The position numbers and the translations under genes were made by a program. 5,698 nucleotides of DNA from Bacteroidaceae bacterium. Its GTDB lineage: Bacteria > Bacteroidota > Bacteroidia > Bacteroidales > Bacteroidaceae. The notes beneath the pieces are model-generated. The model made no database searches and had not been told where the DNA came from. It saw nothing but the letters and a program-made list of their open reading frames with translations. Shown one piece after another: positions 5,593 through 5,698 of the stretch (positions within the stretch are counted from its first letter, which is position 1; each line of letters opens with the position of its first letter). The stretch lies in NCBI GenBank assembly GCA_017558165.1, contig JAFYWE010000006.1, forward strand, positions 1 to 5,698, given 5' to 3'.

Positions 5593-5698
5593 TCCTCAAC
5601 CTTAAAGATTATCTCTCTGTAGAACATCAACAGAGCAACCACGCTACAGCTTATACACGCATCGGCAAAGTTGAATACGGGGGCAAAGAATATATCGC
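5589..5698 (-). CDS. lspA: Lipoprotein signal peptidase II, C-terminal end (cut by window edge)
   Basis: The last 35 residues of an inner-membrane aspartyl protease that cleaves signal peptides from prolipoproteins after diacylglycerol has been added to the lipobox cysteine. The decisive motif is FAPVFNFADACIS near the start of the fragment: FNxAD carries the second catalytic aspartate of LspA (the counterpart of E. coli D143). It is followed by the final transmembrane segment (CISCSVVALLMFYREII) and a short charged tail ending KVEE. The TGA stop at 5589-5591 overlaps the ATG of the DUF4296 lipoprotein gene. The rest of the gene, with the other aspartate, lies beyond the right edge. The adjoining lipoprotein genes in this window are natural substrates. 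Confidence 0.92.
   Translation of the reverse strand, partial: DIFFAPVFNFADACISCSVVALLMFYREIIFKVEE

Overview
The window looks like chromosomal housekeeping DNA from a Bacteroidota species, most probably order Bacteroidales (Bacteroides/Prevotella-like). Four signs point there: a TyrS N-terminus of the type seen in that group, an Omp85 protein carrying a lipoprotein signal (TamL, known from Bacteroidota), a DUF4296-type lipoprotein directly behind lspA, and two exact TAnnTTTG -7 promoter boxes of the Bacteroidota primary sigma factor. I see no Shine-Dalgarno-like leaders of note, also as expected there. The genus is an inference.

Layout from left to right. (1) 1-158, minus: first 52 codons of tyrS. 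(2) 159-486: a 328-base gap. It has AT-rich flanks (159-240 about 21% GC; 451-486 about 31%) around a 47% GC core (241-450) packed with inverted repeats and without a convincing gene. (3) 487-1290, minus: a YycJ/WalJ-like metallo-beta-lactamase-fold hydrolase. (4) 1331-3646, minus: tamL, an outer-membrane Omp85 lipoprotein. (5) 3647-3732: an 86-base divergent promoter region. (6) 3733-4491, plus: a SpoU/TrmH-family RNA 2'-O-methyltransferase. (7) 4513-4776, minus: a small unrecognised protein of 87 aa. (8) 4783-5592, minus: a DUF4296-type lipoprotein. (9) 5589-5698, minus: the C-terminal end of lspA.

There are three apparent transcription units. The minus-strand unit tamL > hydrolase (> possibly tyrS) and the plus-strand methyltransferase gene start from promoters lying back to back in the same 86 bases. 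The minus-strand unit lspA > DUF4296 lipoprotein > 87-aa protein is tightly packed (ATGA overlap, then a 6-base gap). It converges on the methyltransferase gene with only 21 bases between the stops. A common thread is envelope lipoproteins: LspA removes the signal peptides of proteins such as the DUF4296 lipoprotein beside it and TamL. The remaining genes serve RNA or translation (TyrS, the methyltransferase) and nucleic-acid or cell-wall-related hydrolysis.

I see no convincing new defence, mobile or biosynthetic system. The parts most worth a second look are the structured intergenic core at 241-450, the overlapping divergent promoters, the 87-aa protein and a terminator-like hairpin buried inside its gene.
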